DNA of 64,000 bases from Nocardioides daphniae (GCF_004777465.1 NZ_CP038462.1:2790001-2854000); one strand, 5' to 3'; counted from the stretch's first letter, positions 41,033 through 52,413 are shown. A program made the numbers and translations. Notes: generated by a model from the letters alone, not told the origin.

Positions 41033-41608
41033 TCAGGCTCCGGTGGCGCCGTCGATCGCGGCGAGGACGCGCTTGGTGACCTCGTCGACCTCGCCGAGGC
41101 CGTCGACCTCGACCAGCAGGCCGCGCTCGCGGTAGACGTCGATCAGCGGAGCGGTCTGCTCGGCGTAGACCTCCTGGCGGCGACGGATGACCTCCTCGGT
41201 GTCGTCGGCGCGACCCTCGATCGTGGCGCGCTGCAGCAGGCGCTGGACGATCTCCTCGCCGTCGACCGTCAGCACGACCGCCGCGTCGAGGGCGAGGGAG
41301 GAGCTGGCGAGCATGTCGTCGAGCTCGGCCACCTGGGCGACCGTGCGCGGGTAGCCGTCGAGCAGGAAGCCCGTCCGGGCGTCGTCCTCGGCGATCCGGT
41401 TGCGGACCATCGAGTTGGTGACCTCGTCCGGCACGTACTCGCCGGCGTCCATGTAGCGCTTGGCCTCGAGGCCCAGCGGGGTGCCCTCCGAGACGTTGGC
41501 GCGGAAGATGTCACCGGTCGAGATCGCCGGGATGCCGTACTTCTCCGCGATGAAGGCCGCCTGCGTGCCCTTGCCGGCACCGGGCGGGCCCATGATGATG
41601 AGGCGCAT
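41033..41608 (-). CDS. adk: Adenylate kinase, short-LID type
   Basis: Interconverts ATP, AMP and ADP. P-loop [17 protein letters not shown] site [24 protein letters not shown]. 191 residues with a short LID (about [15 protein letters not shown]) that lacks the zinc Cys of Gram-positive long forms, as usual in actinobacteria. Its ATG directly follows the secY stop codon. Intact. Confidence 0.97.
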   Translation of the reverse strand: MRLIIMGPPGAGKGTQAAFIAEKYGIPAISTGDIFRANVSEGTPLGLEAKRYMDAGEYVPDEVTNSMVRNRIAEDDARTGFLLDGYPRTVAQVAELDDMLASSSLALDAAVVLTVDGEEIVQRLLQRATIEGRADDTEEVIRRRQEVYAEQTAPLIDVYRERGLLVEVDGLGEVDEVTKRVLAAIDGATGA

Positions 41609-42910
41609 TTAGCTGAGGAACCCTTCGTAGTTGCGCTGCTGAAGCTGGCTCTCGATCTGCTTCACCGTGTCCAGGGCGACGCCCACCATGATGAGGATGG
41701 ACGTTCCACCGAACGGGAAGTTCTGGTTGGCACCGATCACCGCGAAGGCGATCAGCGGGATGAGCGAGATGAGGCCGAGGTACAGAGCTCCGGGGAAGGT
41801 GATCCGCGAGAGCACGTACGACAGGTAGTCCTGCGTCGGCTTCCCCGCCCGGATCCCGGGGATGAAGCCGCCGTACTTCTTCATGTTGTCCGAGACCTCT
41901 TCAGGGTTGAAGGTGATCGAGACGTAGAAGTACGTGAAGAAGACGATAAGGGCGAAGAAGGTCGCCATGTAGATGGGGTGGTCTCCCCCGATGAAGTACT
42001 CGTTGATGAACTCCAGCACCGGGTTGCCCTTGGTGTTGGTGCTGAACGAGGCCGCCATCGTCGGCAGGTAGAGCAGCGACGAGGCGAAGATGACCGGGAT
42101 GATGCCGGCCTGGTTGACCTTCAACGGGATGTAGGTCGAGGAGCCGCCGAACATCTTGCGGCCCACCATGCGGCGGGCGTACTGCACCGGGATGCGGCGC
42201 TGCGCCTGCTCGATGAAGATGACGCCCGCGATGATGATCAGGCCGATCACCAGGACGATGCCGAAGGTGGTCCACCCCTGGGTGAGCTGCACCTGCCACA
42301 GCGAGCTCGGGAAGGTCGCGACGACCTGGCAGAAGATCAGGATCGACATGCCGTTGCCGACGCCGCGGTCGGTGATCAGCTCGCCGAACCACATGATGAC
42401 GGCGGTTCCGGCGGTCATGGTGATGACCAGCATCAGGAACGTCGCCGTGCTGTCGTTGTCGTGCAGCAGGTCGAGGTTGCAGGGCTGCAGCAGCATCTTG
42501 CTGCGCGCCAGCGCCACGATGCCGGTCGCCTGGAGGACCGCGAGGCCCAACGTCAGGTAGCGGGTGTACTGGGTGATCTTGGCCTGACCGGCCTGCCCCT
42601 CCTTCTTGAGGGTCTCCAGTCGTGGGATCACCACGACGAGCAGCTGCAGGATGATGCTCGCCGTGATGTACGGCATGATCCCGAGCGCGAAGATCGTCAG
42701 CTGGAGCAGCGCTCCGCCGGAGAACATGTTGATCAGGGCGTACACGCCGGAGTTCGACTGGTCGTCGAGACAGGCTCGTACGTTGGCGACGTCGACGCCC
42801 GGGGCGGGAATCTGCGAGCCGAGTCGGAAGATCGTGATGATCAGCAACACGAACAGCAGCTTGCGCCGCAGGTCCGGGGTGCGGAATGCGTTGGCGAAGG
42901 CGCCCAGCAC
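41609..42910 (-). CDS. secY: Protein translocase subunit SecY
   Basis: Channel subunit of the Sec translocon, ten membrane segments. LGAFANAFRTPDLRRKLLFV, RLGSQIPAPGVDV, FSGGALLQLTIFALGIMPYI, RRIPVQYARR and the C-terminal LIMVGVALDTVKQIESQLQQ are diagnostic. I chose GTG at 42910: GAGGA lies six bases upstream and the actinobacterial family starts here; GTG 42943 would add 11 nonstandard residues. 433 residues, intact. Separated from rplO by a terminator, so it has its own promoter. Confidence 0.97.
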   Translation of the reverse strand: MLGAFANAFRTPDLRRKLLFVLLIITIFRLGSQIPAPGVDVANVRACLDDQSNSGVYALINMFSGGALLQLTIFALGIMPYITASIILQLLVVVIPRLETLKKEGQAGQAKITQYTRYLTLGLAVLQATGIVALARSKMLLQPCNLDLLHDNDSTATFLMLVITMTAGTAVIMWFGELITDRGVGNGMSILIFCQVVATFPSSLWQVQLTQGWTTFGIVLVIGLIIIAGVIFIEQAQRRIPVQYARRMVGRKMFGGSSTYIPLKVNQAGIIPVIFASSLLYLPTMAASFSTNTKGNPVLEFINEYFIGGDHPIYMATFFALIVFFTYFYVSITFNPEEVSDNMKKYGGFIPGIRAGKPTQDYLSYVLSRITFPGALYLGLISLIPLIAFAVIGANQNFPFGGTSILIMVGVALDTVKQIESQLQQRNYEGFLS

Positions 42911-43097
42911 TGGCTTCCTCTTTCTCAGCAGGGACTCATCCACGGGAGGACCGTGGCGTCGTGGTCAAGATCTCGGGGCAGGCTCGACGAACGAGCCCCA
43001 CAGACCCGGGGAAGCGTAACAGGAGGTCCCCCACCCCACGAATGCCGCACGGGGTCACGGACGAGTGACCTGCAGCCGATCACGGGGTGGGACGAGT

Positions 43098-43133
43098 CAG
43101 GGCCCGCCCCCACCGAAGTAGAGACGGGCCCTG
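43098..43133 (-). terminator. Terminator between rplO and secY
   Basis: CAGGGCCCG (43098-43106) pairs with CGGGCCCTG (43125-43133) around an 18-nt loop. The 42911-43161 gap contains no gene, so it also likely holds the secY promoter. Confidence 0.65.
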
Positions 43134-43161
43134 GCATGACACGTGGTCGTCGGTCAGACGA

Positions 43162-43605
43162 TCAGGAGAGGGTGAGGCTGCCGCCGGCGGCCTCGATCTT
43201 CTCCTTGGCCGAGGCGGAGGCCGCGTCGACGGTGACCTGCACCGCGACGGAGATCTCGCCCTGGCCGAGCACCTTGACCGGCTGGTTCTTGCGAACCGCA
43301 CCCTTGGCGACGAGCGTCTCGACGGTGACGGCGCCACCCTCGGGGAACAGCTCGTTGATGCGGTCCAGGTTCACGACCTGGAACTCCACCTTGAAGGGGT
43401 TCTTGAAGCCCTTCAGCTTGGGGAGACGCATGTGGATCGGCATCTGGCCACCCTCGAAGGCGACCGGAACCTGGTAGCGAGCCTTCGTACCCTTGGTACC
43501 GCGGCCAGCGGTCTTACCCTTCGACGCCTCACCACGACCCACACGGGTCTTGGCGGTCTTGGCACCGGGGGCGGGACGAAGGTGGTGCAGCTTGAGTGCG
43601 CTCAC
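43162..43605 (-). CDS. rplO: 50S ribosomal protein L15
   Basis: 147 residues, intact. [20 protein letters not shown], the Gly-rich [19 protein letters not shown] arm, and [21 protein letters not shown] at 43605, one base after the rpmD stop codon. Last gene of the spc operon here. Confidence 0.97.
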   Translation of the reverse strand: MSALKLHHLRPAPGAKTAKTRVGRGEASKGKTAGRGTKGTKARYQVPVAFEGGQMPIHMRLPKLKGFKNPFKVEFQVVNLDRINELFPEGGAVTVETLVAKGAVRKNQPVKVLGQGEISVAVQVTVDAASASAKEKIEAAGGSLTLS

Positions 43606-43606
43606 G

Positions 43607-43789
43607 TCACTCCACCTCCTCTACCGTCACCAGGTGACGGACAGTGTTGACCATGCCGCGGATCTCCGGGCGGTCTTCCTTGACGACGACGTCGCCGATC
43701 CGCTTGAGACCGAGCGTACGCAGGGTCTCGCGCTGGTTCTTCTTCAGACCGACGAGGCCGCGCTTCTGCTGGACCTTGAGCTGTGCCAT
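43607..43789 (-). CDS. rpmD: 50S ribosomal protein L30
   Basis: 60 residues: [39 protein letters not shown] and [19 protein letters not shown] shares a base with the rpsE stop codon. Confidence 0.96.
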   Translation of the reverse strand: MAQLKVQQKRGLVGLKKNQRETLRTLGLKRIGDVVVKEDRPEIRGMVNTVRHLVTVEEVE

Positions 43790-44391
43790 CAGGAAGACAC
43801 CTCCGCACGAGCCTTGAGGATCGCGGCCGGGGTGACCTGCTCGACCGTGAGGCCACGGCGAGCAGCAACAGCCTCGGGCTCCTCGAGCATCCGCAGCGCC
43901 TCCACCGTCGCGTGGACGATGTTGATCTGGTTCGAGGAACCGAGGGACTTGCTGAGGACGTCGTGGATGCCGGCGCACTCGAGCACCGCACGGACCGGAC
44001 CACCGGCGATGACACCGGTACCGGGGGCCGCGGGACGCAGGAGGACGACGCCAGCCGCCTTCTCACCCTGGACCGGGTGCGGGATGGTGCCCTGGATGCG
44101 CGGGACCTTGAAGAAGTGCTTCTTGGCCTCCTCGACACCCTTGGCGATCGCCGCGGGAACTTCCTTCGCCTTGCCGTAGCCGACGCCGACGAGACCCTCG
44201 CCGTCACCCACGATCACGAGGGCGGTGAAGCTGAAGCGACGACCACCCTTCACGACCTTGGCGACGCGGTTGATCGCGACGACACGCTCGATGTAGGCGT
44301 TCTTCTCGGCGCTCTGGTCGCGGCGACCGTCACGGTTACGGCCGCCGGACTGGCGCTCGCCACCGCGCTGTCCGCGCTGGGCTCCGCTCAT
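43789..44391 (-). CDS. rpsE: 30S ribosomal protein S5
   Basis: 200 residues, intact. Fidelity protein near the decoding site. Double-stranded RNA-binding domain [20 protein letters not shown] (the spectinomycin-contact loop VVKGGRR is unaltered) and [17 protein letters not shown]-terminus is an actinobacterial Arg/Gly-rich extension ([17 protein letters not shown]). ATG 44391 with GAGGA upstream. Confidence 0.97.
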   Translation of the reverse strand: MSGAQRGQRGGERQSGGRNRDGRRDQSAEKNAYIERVVAINRVAKVVKGGRRFSFTALVIVGDGEGLVGVGYGKAKEVPAAIAKGVEEAKKHFFKVPRIQGTIPHPVQGEKAAGVVLLRPAAPGTGVIAGGPVRAVLECAGIHDVLSKSLGSSNQINIVHATVEALRMLEEPEAVAARRGLTVEQVTPAAILKARAEVSS

Positions 44392-44422
44392 GAGATTTCC
44401 TCTTCCTTCTCTGGTCCGGCGA

Positions 44423-44806
44423 TCAGAACGCCAGGCCGCCCTCGCGGGCGGCGTCGGCCAGGGCCGCGATGCGACCGTGGTACTTGTTGCCGGCACGGTC
44501 GAAGACGACCTGCTCGACACCGGCAGCCTTGGCGCGCTCGGCGACGAGCTGCCCGACCTTCTTCGACTTCTCAGTCTTGTCACCGGCGACCGAGCGGACG
44601 TCCGCCTCCATGGTGGAGGCGTACGCCAGCGTCTTGCCGACCTGGTCGTCGACCACCTGCACGGAGATGTGCTTGGCGGAACGGGTCACGACCAGACGGG
44701 GGCGCTCAGCGGTGCCCGCGATCTTCTTGCGACCGCGCATCTGACGACGCAGGCGCGAACGAACGCGGTTAGCGGTGTGCTTGTTGTTCGACAGCGAGAT
44801 AGCCAT
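44423..44806 (-). CDS. rplR: 50S ribosomal protein L18
   Basis: 127 residues, intact; binds 5S r[64 protein letters not shown]. Confidence 0.97.
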   Translation of the reverse strand: MAISLSNNKHTANRVRSRLRRQMRGRKKIAGTAERPRLVVTRSAKHISVQVVDDQVGKTLAYASTMEADVRSVAGDKTEKSKKVGQLVAERAKAAGVEQVVFDRAGNKYHGRIAALADAAREGGLAF

Positions 44807-44809
44807 GGA

Positions 44810-45352
44810 TCACTTACCAGCCTTTCCGACCTTGCGGCGGACCTGCTCGCCGGCGTAACGCACGCCCTTGCCCTTGTACGGCTCGGGCTTGCGGAGCTTG
44901 CGGATCTTTGCGGCCGTCTCACCGACGGCCTGCTTGTCGATGCCCTGGACGCCGAGCTTGGTCGGGCCGTCCGTGGTGAAGGTGATGCCTTCGGGGGCGT
45001 CGAAGATGATCGGGTGCGAGTAGCCGAGCTGGAACTCGAGCTGCGTCGGGCCCTTGGGCAGGACGCGGTAACCCACGCCGACGATCTCGAGCTTCTTCTC
45101 GTAGCCGTCGGTGACGCCGACCACCATGTTGTTGATCAGGGTGCGGGTCAGACCGTGCAGCGAGCGAGCGGTGCGCTCGTCGTTCGGACGCTTGACCTCC
45201 AGCACGCCGTCCTCACCCTTCTCGATGGTGATGGGCGCGGGGATGGTGTGGTTCAGGGTGCCCTTGGGGCCCTTGACCGTCACCAGGTCGCCGTCGATCT
45301 GCACGTCCACGCCGGACGGAACCGTGATCGGGAGCTTGCCAATACGCGACAT
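44810..45352 (-). CDS. rplF: 50S ribosomal protein L6
   Basis: 180 residues, intact; two repeated alpha/beta domains near the GTPase centre. [30 protein letters not shown] and the C-terminal signature [18 protein letters not shown]. Confidence 0.97.
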   Translation of the reverse strand: MSRIGKLPITVPSGVDVQIDGDLVTVKGPKGTLNHTIPAPITIEKGEDGVLEVKRPNDERTARSLHGLTRTLINNMVVGVTDGYEKKLEIVGVGYRVLPKGPTQLEFQLGYSHPIIFDAPEGITFTTDGPTKLGVQGIDKQAVGETAAKIRKLRKPEPYKGKGVRYAGEQVRRKVGKAGK

Positions 45353-45378
45353 TGCTTAATTCCTCTCAGGTCTCGTCG

Positions 45379-45786
45379 TCACCAGACGTAGGCGAGGACT
45401 TCGCCGCCCACGCCCTTCTGGTTGGCCTGGCGGTCGGTCAGCAGCCCCTGCGACGTCGAGATGATCGCGACGCCGAGTCCGCCGAGCACCTTCGGCAGGG
45501 CCGAGGACTTGGCGTAGACACGGAGGCCGGGCTTGGAGATGCGGCGCACGCCAGCGATGGAACGCTCGCGGTTGCGGCCGTACTTCAGGGTGATGTGCAG
45601 GGTCTTGCCCACCTCGCCCTCACCGGGCTCGGTGACGTCGAAGGAGGTGATGTAACCCTCCTGCTTGAGGATCTCGGCGACGCCGGCCTTCAGCTTGCTG
45701 TAGGGCATCGACACCGCGTCGTGGTACGCCTGGTTGGCGTTGCGCAGACGAGTCAACATGTCTGCGATCGGGTCAGTCATGGTCAT
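45379..45786 (-). CDS. rpsH: 30S ribosomal protein S8
   Basis: 135 residues, intact. [40 protein letters not shown], and [19 protein letters not shown]. Start ATG 45786; ATG 45780 is two codons in. Confidence 0.97.
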   Translation of the reverse strand: MTMTDPIADMLTRLRNANQAYHDAVSMPYSKLKAGVAEILKQEGYITSFDVTEPGEGEVGKTLHITLKYGRNRERSIAGVRRISKPGLRVYAKSSALPKVLGGLGVAIISTSQGLLTDRQANQKGVGGEVLAYVW

Positions 45787-45871
45787 GGCCGGTCAGGCCC
45801 TTTCTCTCTGTGGTTTCGACCCCTACCCGAGGGTGGAGCCGACCTTCAGCGGTTGTTGGTCTAGAGGGTGG

Positions 45872-46057
45872 TCACCAGGAGGACTTGGTCACGCCGGGCA
45901 GCTCGCCACGGTGCGCCATCTCACGCAGGCAGATGCGGCACAGGCCGAACTTGCGGTAGACCGCCTTCGGTCGACCACAACGCTGGCAACGGGTGTAGCC
46001 GCGCACAGCGAACTTCGGCTTGCGAGCCGCCTTCACCTTCAGAGCAGTCTTCGCCAT
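45872..46057 (-). CDS. rpsN: 30S ribosomal protein S14, zinc-binding type Z
   Basis: 61 residues. Zinc ligands Cys24, Cys27, Cys40 and Cys43 in [20 protein letters not shown]. The short zinc form is the usual ribosomal-cluster copy in actinobacteria; a zinc-free copy may lie elsewhere. One base from rplE. The 85-nt gap to rpsH holds no gene. Confidence 0.96.
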
Positions 46058-46058
46058 G

Positions 46059-46610
46059 TCAGTTCTCCTTGAACGGGAAGCCGAGCTGCTTGAGCAGGGC
46101 GCGACCCTCGGCGTCGTTGGTGGCCGTGGTGACGACAGTGATGTCCATGCCACGGACGCGGTCGATGCGGTCCTGGTCGATCTCGTGGAACATGACCTGC
46201 TCGGTCAAACCGAAGGTGTAGTTGCCACGGCCGTCGAACTGGTTGCCGTTGAGGCCGCGGAAGTCGCGGATTCGGGGCAGGGCCAGGGACAGCAGGCGGT
46301 CCAGGAACTCCCACATGCGGTCGCCGCGCAGCGTGACGTGCGCGCCGATCGGCATGCCCTCGCGGAGCTTGAACTGCGCGATGGACTTGCGGGCCTTGGT
46401 GACCATGGGCTTCTGACCGGTGATGGCGGTCAGGTCCTTGATGGCACCCTCGATCAGCTTGGAGTCACGAGCGGCCTCGCCGACACCCATGTTGACCACG
46501 ATCTTCGTCAGACCGGGGACCTGCATGATGTTGGCGATGTCGAACTCGGACTTCAGCGCGGGGATGATCTCCTCGCGGTAACGAGTCTTCAGACGGGGGG
46601 TCTCAGCCAT
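46059..46610 (-). CDS. rplE: 50S ribosomal protein L5
   Basis: 183 residues, intact; binds 5S rRNA and P-site t[42 protein letters not shown], and [23 protein letters not shown] 46610 is one base from the rplX stop codon. Confidence 0.97.
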
Positions 46611-46611
46611 C

Positions 46612-46976
46612 TCAGATCTCCTTCCCGGTCTTGCGCGAGATGCGGACGCTGCGCTCAGCGGTGTACTCAGCACCGGTGCCGCTGCGCTTGGTGACCGTGT
46701 CGCGGCGGAAACCGACGCGGGTCACGCCGTCACCCTCGACGAGCATGACGTTGGAGACGTGGATGGGAGCCTCGGCGGTGATGATGCCGCCGGTGTTGCC
46801 CGAACCGTCGTTGACGACCTTGGTGTGGCGCTTGATGCGGTTCACACCCTCGACGATCACCCGCTGCTCCTCGCGGAGCACTGGATCACCTTGCCGGTGG
46901 CGCCCTTGTCCTTGCCGGCGATGACCTTGACGGTGTCGCCCTTCTTGATGTTCACGCTGGGTGCCTTCTTAGCCAT
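46612..46976 (-). CDS. rplX: 50S ribosomal protein L24 (one frameshift)
   Basis: [21 protein letters not shown] with the KOW motif [12 protein letters not shown], then [21 protein letters not shown] single G is missing near 46882, between VIQ and VLREEQ. ATG 46976 shares a base with the rplN stop codon. About 121 residues when repaired. Confidence 0.94.
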
Positions 46977-47344
46977 CACAGCACCTCCGGCGCGAGCGAG
47001 ATGATCTTCATGAACTTCTTCTCGCGCAGCTCGCGGCCCACGGGGCCGAAGATGCGGGTTCCACGGGGCTCACCGTCGTTCTTGAGGATGACGGCAGCGT
47101 TCTCGTCGAAGCGGATGTACGAACCGTCCGGACGGCGGCGCTCCTTCTTGGTGCGCACGACGACAGCCTTGACGACGTCGCCCTTCTTGACGTTGCCGCC
47201 CGGGTTGGCGTCCTTGACGGTGGCGACGATCACGTCGCCGATACCGGCGTAGCGACGACCCGAGCCACCGAGAACACGGATGCAGAGGATCTCCTTAGCA
47301 CCGGTGTTGTCGGCGACACTGAGTCGCGACTCCTGCTGGATCAT
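46976..47344 (-). CDS. rplN: 50S ribosomal protein L14
   Basis: 122 residues, intact. [59 protein letters not shown]. First gene of the spc segment, after a hairpin that separates it from rpsQ. Confidence 0.98.
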   Translation of the reverse strand: MIQQESRLSVADNTGAKEILCIRVLGGSGRRYAGIGDVIVATVKDANPGGNVKKGDVVKAVVVRTKKERRRPDGSYIRFDENAAVILKNDGEPRGTRIFGPVGRELREKKFMKIISLAPEVL

Positions 47345-47371
47345 TGGTTTCTCCTGGATGTCGAGCCGGTT

Positions 47372-47395
47372 CTCGCCGCCCTCTCAGGCGGCGAG
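47372..47395 (-). terminator. Hairpin between rpsQ and rplN
   Basis: Perfect 9-bp stem CTCGCCGCC/GGCGGCGAG with a 6-nt loop inside the 99-nt gap. It marks the S10/spc boundary and may partly terminate or process the transcript. Confidence 0.55.
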
Positions 47396-47443
47396 CCTTG
47401 CCGAACTAGTGGTTGGAAATCGTGGTTCGCCGAGGGCGAAAGG

Positions 47444-47701
47444 TCACTTGGCCTTCTCGAGGACCTCGACCAGGCGCCAGCGCTTGGTCGCGGACAGCGG
47501 GCGGGTCTCCATGATGAGGACCCGGTCGCCGATGCCGCACTCGTTGTTCTCGTCGTGGGCCTTCAGCTTCGAGGTCCGACGCATGACCTTGCCGTAGAGC
47601 GCGTGCTTCACACGGTCCTCGACGGCGACGGTGATGGTCTTGTCCATCTTGTCGCTGACGACCAGGCCCTCGCGGACCTTGCGGGCGTTGCGGTCACTCA
47701 T
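47444..47701 (-). CDS. rpsQ: 30S ribosomal protein S17
   Basis: 85 residues, intact. [62 protein letters not shown] overlaps the rpmC stop codon (ATGA). Last gene of the S10 segment. Confidence 0.97.
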   Translation of the reverse strand: MSDRNARKVREGLVVSDKMDKTITVAVEDRVKHALYGKVMRRTSKLKAHDENNECGIGDRVLIMETRPLSATKRWRLVEVLEKAK

Positions 47702-47946
47702 GCGGTGGCCTCTTCCTTCTTCTCGGCACCCGGAGCCGTACGAATACCGAGCTCGCGCTCACGCACCACGGTGTAGATCCGGGCAATGTCCTTCTTGACC
47801 GTGCGCAGGCGGGAGTTGTTCTCCAGCTGGCCGGTGGCAGCCTGGAACCGGAGGTTGAACAGCTCCTCCTTGGCCTCACGCAGCTTGGCCTCGAGGTCAC
47901 CAGCGTTCAGGTCGTCCAGCGCGGTTGCGCTCAACTTGTCGCTCAT
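47698..47946 (-). CDS. rpmC: 50S ribosomal protein L29
   Basis: 82 residues; exit-tunnel rim protein near the SRP and trigger-factor site. [43 protein letters not shown] shares a base with the rplP stop codon. Confidence 0.96.
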   Translation of the reverse strand: MSDKLSATALDDLNAGDLEAKLREAKEELFNLRFQAATGQLENNSRLRTVKKDIARIYTVVRERELGIRTAPGAEKKEEATA

Positions 47947-48365
47947 CAGAATTCACCAGCCTCGCGGGAGATGAACCGGCACTTCATGGGGAGCTTGTGC
48001 ATCGCGCGACGCATGGCCTCGCGAGCAACCTCCTCGGAAACACCGGAAAGTTCGAACATGACGCGGCCGGGCTTGACGTTAGCCACCCACCACTCGGGCG
48101 AACCCTTACCGGAACCCATGCGGGTCTCGGCGGGCTTCTTGGTCAGCGGGCGGTCCGGGTAGATGTTGATCCAGACCTTTCCACCACGCTTGATGTGACG
48201 GGTCATCGCGATACGCGCGGACTCGATCTGGCGGTTGGTGACGTAGTGACCCTCGACCGCCTGGATGCCGAAGTCGCCGAAGGCGAGCTTCGTGCCACCC
48301 TTGGCAACACCGGTCCGCTTGGGGTGGTGCTGCTTGCGGTGCTTGACACGACGGGGCATCAACAT
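47946..48365 (-). CDS. rplP: 50S ribosomal protein L16
   Basis: 139 residues, intact. [58 protein letters not shown] and [20 protein letters not shown]. Sits near the A-site tRNA elbow. Confidence 0.98.
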   Translation of the reverse strand: MLMPRRVKHRKQHHPKRTGVAKGGTKLAFGDFGIQAVEGHYVTNRQIESARIAMTRHIKRGGKVWINIYPDRPLTKKPAETRMGSGKGSPEWWVANVKPGRVMFELSGVSEEVAREAMRRAMHKLPMKCRFISREAGEF

Positions 48366-48370
48366 GGAAC

Positions 48371-49198
48371 TCAGCCCTCCTGTCCGGTGGAAGCAGCCTC
48401 AGCGGCCGGAGCCTCGGCAGCCGGAGCAGCCTCGGCGGCCGCGGGGGCCTCGTTGCGGGGAGCACGGTCGCCGCGCGAGCCACGGTTGGGACGGTCGCCG
48501 CCACGGGACGGACGTCCGCCGCGACCCGGGGCACCGGCGCGAGCAGCCTGCTGGGCCTGGCGCTCGGCACGGGAGCCGGACACCTCACCCTTGTAGATCC
48601 ACACCTTCACGCCGATGCGGCCGAAGGTGGTGCGGGCCTCGTAGAAGCCGTAGTCGATGTCCGCACGCAGGGTGTGCAGCGGCACGCGACCCTCGCGGTA
48701 GAACTCCGTACGCGACATCTCGGCGCCGTTGAGGCGGCCCGAGCACTGGATCCGGATGCCCTTGGCACCGGAACGCATCGCGGTCTGCATCGCCTTGCGC
48801 ATGGCACGGCGGAACTGCACACGACCGGAGAGCTGCTCGGCCACGCCCTGGGCGACCAGCTGCGCGTCGATCTCGGGGTTCTTGACTTCGAGGATGTTCA
48901 GCTGCACCTGCTTGCCGGTGAGCTTCTCGAGCTCGCCGCGGATGCGGTCGGCCTCGGCGCCACGGCGACCGATGACGATGCCGGGACGAGCGGTGTGGAT
49001 GTCCACACGCACGCGGTCACGGGTGCGCTCGATCTCGACCTTGGAGATGCCGGCCCGCTCCATGCCCTTGGAGAGCAGTTTGCGGATCGCGACGTCCTCA
49101 CCGACGTACGACTTGTACAGCTTGTCTGCGTACCAGCGCGACTTGTGGTCAGTGCTGATGCCGAGACGGAAGCCGTTCGGGTTGATCTTCTGGCCCAT
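48371..49198 (-). CDS. rpsC: 30S ribosomal protein S3 with Ala/Glu-rich tail
   Basis: 275 residues, intact. [22 protein letters not shown] domain [19 protein letters not shown], and mRNA-entry part [16 protein letters not shown]. After about residue 215 comes a low-complexity tail, first Arg/Gly-rich then Ala/Glu-rich, longer than in E. coli. ATG shares a base with the rplV stop codon. Confidence 0.97.
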   Translation of the reverse strand: MGQKINPNGFRLGISTDHKSRWYADKLYKSYVGEDVAIRKLLSKGMERAGISKVEIERTRDRVRVDIHTARPGIVIGRRGAEADRIRGELEKLTGKQVQLNILEVKNPEIDAQLVAQGVAEQLSGRVQFRRAMRKAMQTAMRSGAKGIRIQCSGRLNGAEMSRTEFYREGRVPLHTLRADIDYGFYEARTTFGRIGVKVWIYKGEVSGSRAERQAQQAARAGAPGRGGRPSRGGDRPNRGSRGDRAPRNEAPAAAEAAPAAEAPAAEAASTGQEG

Positions 49199-49617
49199 CA
49201 GGCACCCTTTCCGTTCGTGGCGACATCAGCCGGCTGGACGACCAGGGTGATGTGGCTGGTGCGCTTGTTGATGCGGGTCGCACGACCCTGCGCACGCGGA
49301 CGCCAGCGCTTCATGGTGGGGCCCTCGTCGACCATCGCGACCGAGACGACCAGGTCGGCCTTCTTCAGGCCCTCCGTGGTCTCGGCGTTGGCGATGGCGC
49401 TCTCGAGCACCTTGTAGACGGTCTCCGAGGCGGCCTGCGGCGCGAACTGCAGCAGGGCCAGGGCCTCGTCGACGGGAAGACCGCGGACCATGTCGACGAC
49501 ACGGCGGGCCTTCATCGGGGTGATTCGCACGAATCGCGCGCTCGCGAAGGCGCCCGGCTGGTCGCCGAGCAGCGACTCGCGGCGGGCGCTGGTGCGCACG
49601 CGCTCAGTAACGCTCAT
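49198..49617 (-). CDS. rplV: 50S ribosomal protein L22
   Basis: 139 residues, intact. [20 protein letters not shown] and the tunnel-lining hairpin region [20 protein letters not shown]. The N-terminus has a 25-residue extension. No deletion of the kind linked to macrolide resistance is seen in the hairpin. Confidence 0.97.
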   Translation of the reverse strand: MSVTERVRTSARRESLLGDQPGAFASARFVRITPMKARRVVDMVRGLPVDEALALLQFAPQAASETVYKVLESAIANAETTEGLKKADLVVSVAMVDEGPTMKRWRPRAQGRATRINKRTSHITLVVQPADVATNGKGA

Positions 49618-49651
49618 TGCTCGTTATCTCCAGTTCCTGGTTCGCGCCGCG

Positions 49652-49933
49652 TCAGCGGCGGCGACCCTTCCGGTCTTCCTTCACGTGCCCGCGGTAGGTG
49701 CGGGTCGGGGCGAACTCGCCCAGCTTGTGGCCGACCATCGAGTCGGTCACGAAGACGGGGACGTGCTTGCGACCGTCGTGCACGGCGATCGTGTGACCGA
49801 TCATGTTCGGCAGGATCATCGAACGGCGCGACCAGGTCTTGATGACGTTCTGGGTGCCCTTCTCGTTCTCGGCTTCCACCTTCTTGAGGAGGTGGCCGTC
49901 GATGAAGGGGCCCTTCTTCAGGCTACGAGGCAT
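49652..49933 (-). CDS. rpsS: 30S ribosomal protein S19
   Basis: 93 residues, intact. [57 protein letters not shown]. Confidence 0.98.
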   Translation of the reverse strand: MPRSLKKGPFIDGHLLKKVEAENEKGTQNVIKTWSRRSMILPNMIGHTIAVHDGRKHVPVFVTDSMVGHKLGEFAPTRTYRGHVKEDRKGRRR

Positions 49934-49938
49934 CTCAG

Positions 49939-50775
49939 TTACTTCCTACCCTTGCCGGACTTGCGGCGACGGATGATCTGGGAGTCGCTGGCCTTGCGCT
50001 TGCGGGTGCGACCCTCGGGCTTGCCCCACGGGGAGACGGGGTGACGTCCACCGGACGTCTTGCCCTCACCACCACCGTGCGGGTGGTCGACCGGGTTCAT
50101 CACGACACCACGGACGGTCGGGCGCTTGCCCTTCCACCGCATGCGGCCGGCCTTGCCCCAGTTGATGTTCGACTGCTCGGCGTTGCCCACCTCGCCGACG
50201 GTGGCGCGGCAGCGCACGTCGACGTAGCGCATCTCGCCCGAGGGGAGACGCAGGGTGGCCTTGGTGCCCTCACGGGCGACCAGCTGGGCCGAGTTTCCGG
50301 CGGAACGAGCCAGCTTGGCGCCACCGCCGGGGCGGAGCTCCACGCAGTGGATCGTGGTACCGACGGGGATGTTGCGCAGCGGCAGGTTGTTGCCCGGCTT
50401 GATGTCGGCGTTGGGGCCGCTCTCGATGACCGTGCCCTGGCCGAGGTCCTTCGGCGCCACGATGTAGCGCTTCTCGCCGTCGGCGTAGTGCAGCAGCGCG
50501 ATGCGCGCGGTGCGGTTGGGGTCGTACTCGATGTGAGCGACCTTCGCCGGCACGCCGTCCTTGTCGTAGCGACGGAAGTCGATGATGCGGTAGGCCCGCT
50601 TGTGGCCGCCACCCTGGTGACGCGTGGTGATGCGTCCCTGGTTGTTGCGGCCGCCCTTCTTCGGAAGGGGGCGGGTCAGCGACTTCTCCGGCGTGGTCCG
50701 GGTGATCTCGACGAAGTCGGCCACCGAGGAGCCACGACGGCCCGGGGTGGTCGGCTTGTACTTGCGGATAGCCAT
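49939..50775 (-). CDS. rplB: 50S ribosomal protein L2
   Basis: 278 residues, intact. [38 protein letters not shown], and the conserved [19 protein letters not shown] whose His lies near the peptidyl-transferase centre. Confidence 0.98.
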   Translation of the reverse strand: MAIRKYKPTTPGRRGSSVADFVEITRTTPEKSLTRPLPKKGGRNNQGRITTRHQGGGHKRAYRIIDFRRYDKDGVPAKVAHIEYDPNRTARIALLHYADGEKRYIVAPKDLGQGTVIESGPNADIKPGNNLPLRNIPVGTTIHCVELRPGGGAKLARSAGNSAQLVAREGTKATLRLPSGEMRYVDVRCRATVGEVGNAEQSNINWGKAGRMRWKGKRPTVRGVVMNPVDHPHGGGEGKTSGGRHPVSPWGKPEGRTRKRKASDSQIIRRRKSGKGRK

Positions 50776-50811
50776 TGTCTATGTCCTATTTCTTCGCCTT
50801 CGTCGACCCGG

Positions 50812-51117
50812 TCAGGAGACCGGACCTCCGAAGATGTCGATCCGGTGACCCTCAGCGAGGCTGACGATGGCGCGCTTGGTGTCCTTGCGCTTGCCCAGAC
50901 CGGCGCGCGTGCGACGGGTCTTGCCCTGACGGTTCAGCGTGTTCACCGAGGTGACCTTGACGCCGAAGATCTTCTCGACCGCGATCTTGATCTCGGTCTT
51001 GTTCGCGTCCGGGTGCACGACGAACGTGTACTTGTTCGCGTCGAGAAGGCTGTAGCTCTTCTCGGACACGACCGGCGCGAGCAGGACGTCGCGGTGGTCC
51101 TTGTGGAGCGTGCTCAC
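50812..51117 (-). CDS. rplW: 50S ribosomal protein L23
   Basis: 101 residues, intact. [60 protein letters not shown]. Docking site for trigger factor. Start overlaps the rplD stop codon. Confidence 0.97.
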   Translation of the reverse strand: MSTLHKDHRDVLLAPVVSEKSYSLLDANKYTFVVHPDANKTEIKIAVEKIFGVKVTSVNTLNRQGKTRRTRAGLGKRKDTKRAIVSLAEGHRIDIFGGPVS

Positions 51118-51737
51118 TTGGTGCCCTCCTCGGAGGTCTTCGACTTGCTGGCGACGAACACGTCGTACGCACCCTGGGTGAAGACCACGTCGTCGGAAGC
51201 CAGCACGTCGTACGTGTTGAGCTGGTCGACGGCGACGATGTGCACCTGCGGGGCGTTGCGGAGCGAGAGCCAGGTCAGGGAGTCGCTGCGCTCGAGCACG
51301 ACCAGGTAGCGGCTGCGCTCGGTCAGGGCGGACAGCGCGGTGATCGCGGCCTTGGTGGAGGGCTTGTCGCCCGACACCAGGGAGTCGACCACGTGGATGC
51401 GGCCGTTGCGCGCCCGGTCGGACAGGGCGCCACGGAGAGCGGCAGCCTTCATCTTCTTGGGGGTGCGCTGCGAGTAGTCACGCGGCTGCGGGCCGTGGAC
51501 GGTGCCACCGCCGGCGAACTGCGGCGCGCGGGTCGAGCCCTGGCGCGCGCGGCCGGTGCCCTTCTGCTTGTACGGCTTGCGTCCACCACCACGCACCTCG
51601 GCGCGGGTCTTGGTCTTGTGCGTTCCCTGGCGGGCAGCAGCCTGCTGGGCGACGACGACCTGGTGGATCATCGGGACGTTGACCTCGACGTCGAAGATCT
51701 CGGCGGGAAGGTCAACCTTCACGGTCTTGGTAGCCAT
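51114..51737 (-). CDS. rplD: 50S ribosomal protein L4
   Basis: 207 residues, intact. Tunnel loop [16 protein letters not shown] [40 protein letters not shown], and [22 protein letters not shown] at 51737. Confidence 0.97.
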   Translation of the reverse strand: MATKTVKVDLPAEIFDVEVNVPMIHQVVVAQQAAARQGTHKTKTRAEVRGGGRKPYKQKGTGRARQGSTRAPQFAGGGTVHGPQPRDYSQRTPKKMKAAALRGALSDRARNGRIHVVDSLVSGDKPSTKAAITALSALTERSRYLVVLERSDSLTWLSLRNAPQVHIVAVDQLNTYDVLASDDVVFTQGAYDVFVASKSKTSEEGTK

Positions 51738-51742
51738 GTGGA

Positions 51743-52402
51743 TCAGGCCTCCTGGGTCTTCTTGGCGGCGGAACGCAGCACCACGAGACCACCCTTGTTG
51801 CCCGGGACAGCGCCCTTGAGCAGGATCAGGCCCTTCTCGACGTCCACTGCGTGCACGGTCACGTTCTGGGTGGTGACGGTGTCGTTACCCATGCGGCCGG
51901 ACATGCGGGTGCCCTTGAAGACGCGACCCGGGGTGGCGCAGGCGCCGATCGAGCCCGGCTTGCGGTGGTTGCGGTGAGCACCGTGGGAGGCGCCGACGCC
52001 GGAGAAGCCGTGACGCTTCATGGTTCCGGCGAAGCCCTTGCCCTTGCTGGTGCCGGTGACGTCGATCTCCTCGCCAGCGGCGAAGGTGTCGACGGCCAGC
52101 TCCTGGCCCACCGAGTAGGTGGCGGCGTCAGCGGTGCGGATCTCCACGACGTGGCGGCGCGGCGTCACGCCGGCCTTGGCGAAGTGGCCGGCCTCGGGCT
52201 TGTTGACCTTGCGCGCCTCGATCTCGCCGAAGCCGACCTGGATGGCGTTGTAGCCGTCCGTCTCGGGCTGGCGGACCTGGGTGACGACGTTGGTGGTCGC
52301 GGCCACGACGGTCACGGGGATGAGCTTGTTGTTCTCGTCCCAGAGCTGGGTCATGCCGAGCTTGGTGCCCAGCAGGCCCTTCACGTTTCGTTCGAAAGTC
52401 AT
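51743..52402 (-). CDS. rplC: 50S ribosomal protein L3
   Basis: 219 residues, intact. [40 protein letters not shown] and [20 protein letters not shown]. Confidence 0.98.
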   Translation of the reverse strand: MTFERNVKGLLGTKLGMTQLWDENNKLIPVTVVAATTNVVTQVRQPETDGYNAIQVGFGEIEARKVNKPEAGHFAKAGVTPRRHVVEIRTADAATYSVGQELAVDTFAAGEEIDVTGTSKGKGFAGTMKRHGFSGVGASHGAHRNHRKPGSIGACATPGRVFKGTRMSGRMGNDTVTTQNVTVHAVDVEKGLILLKGAVPGNKGGLVVLRSAAKKTQEA

Positions 52403-52413
52403 CTCAGTGGACC

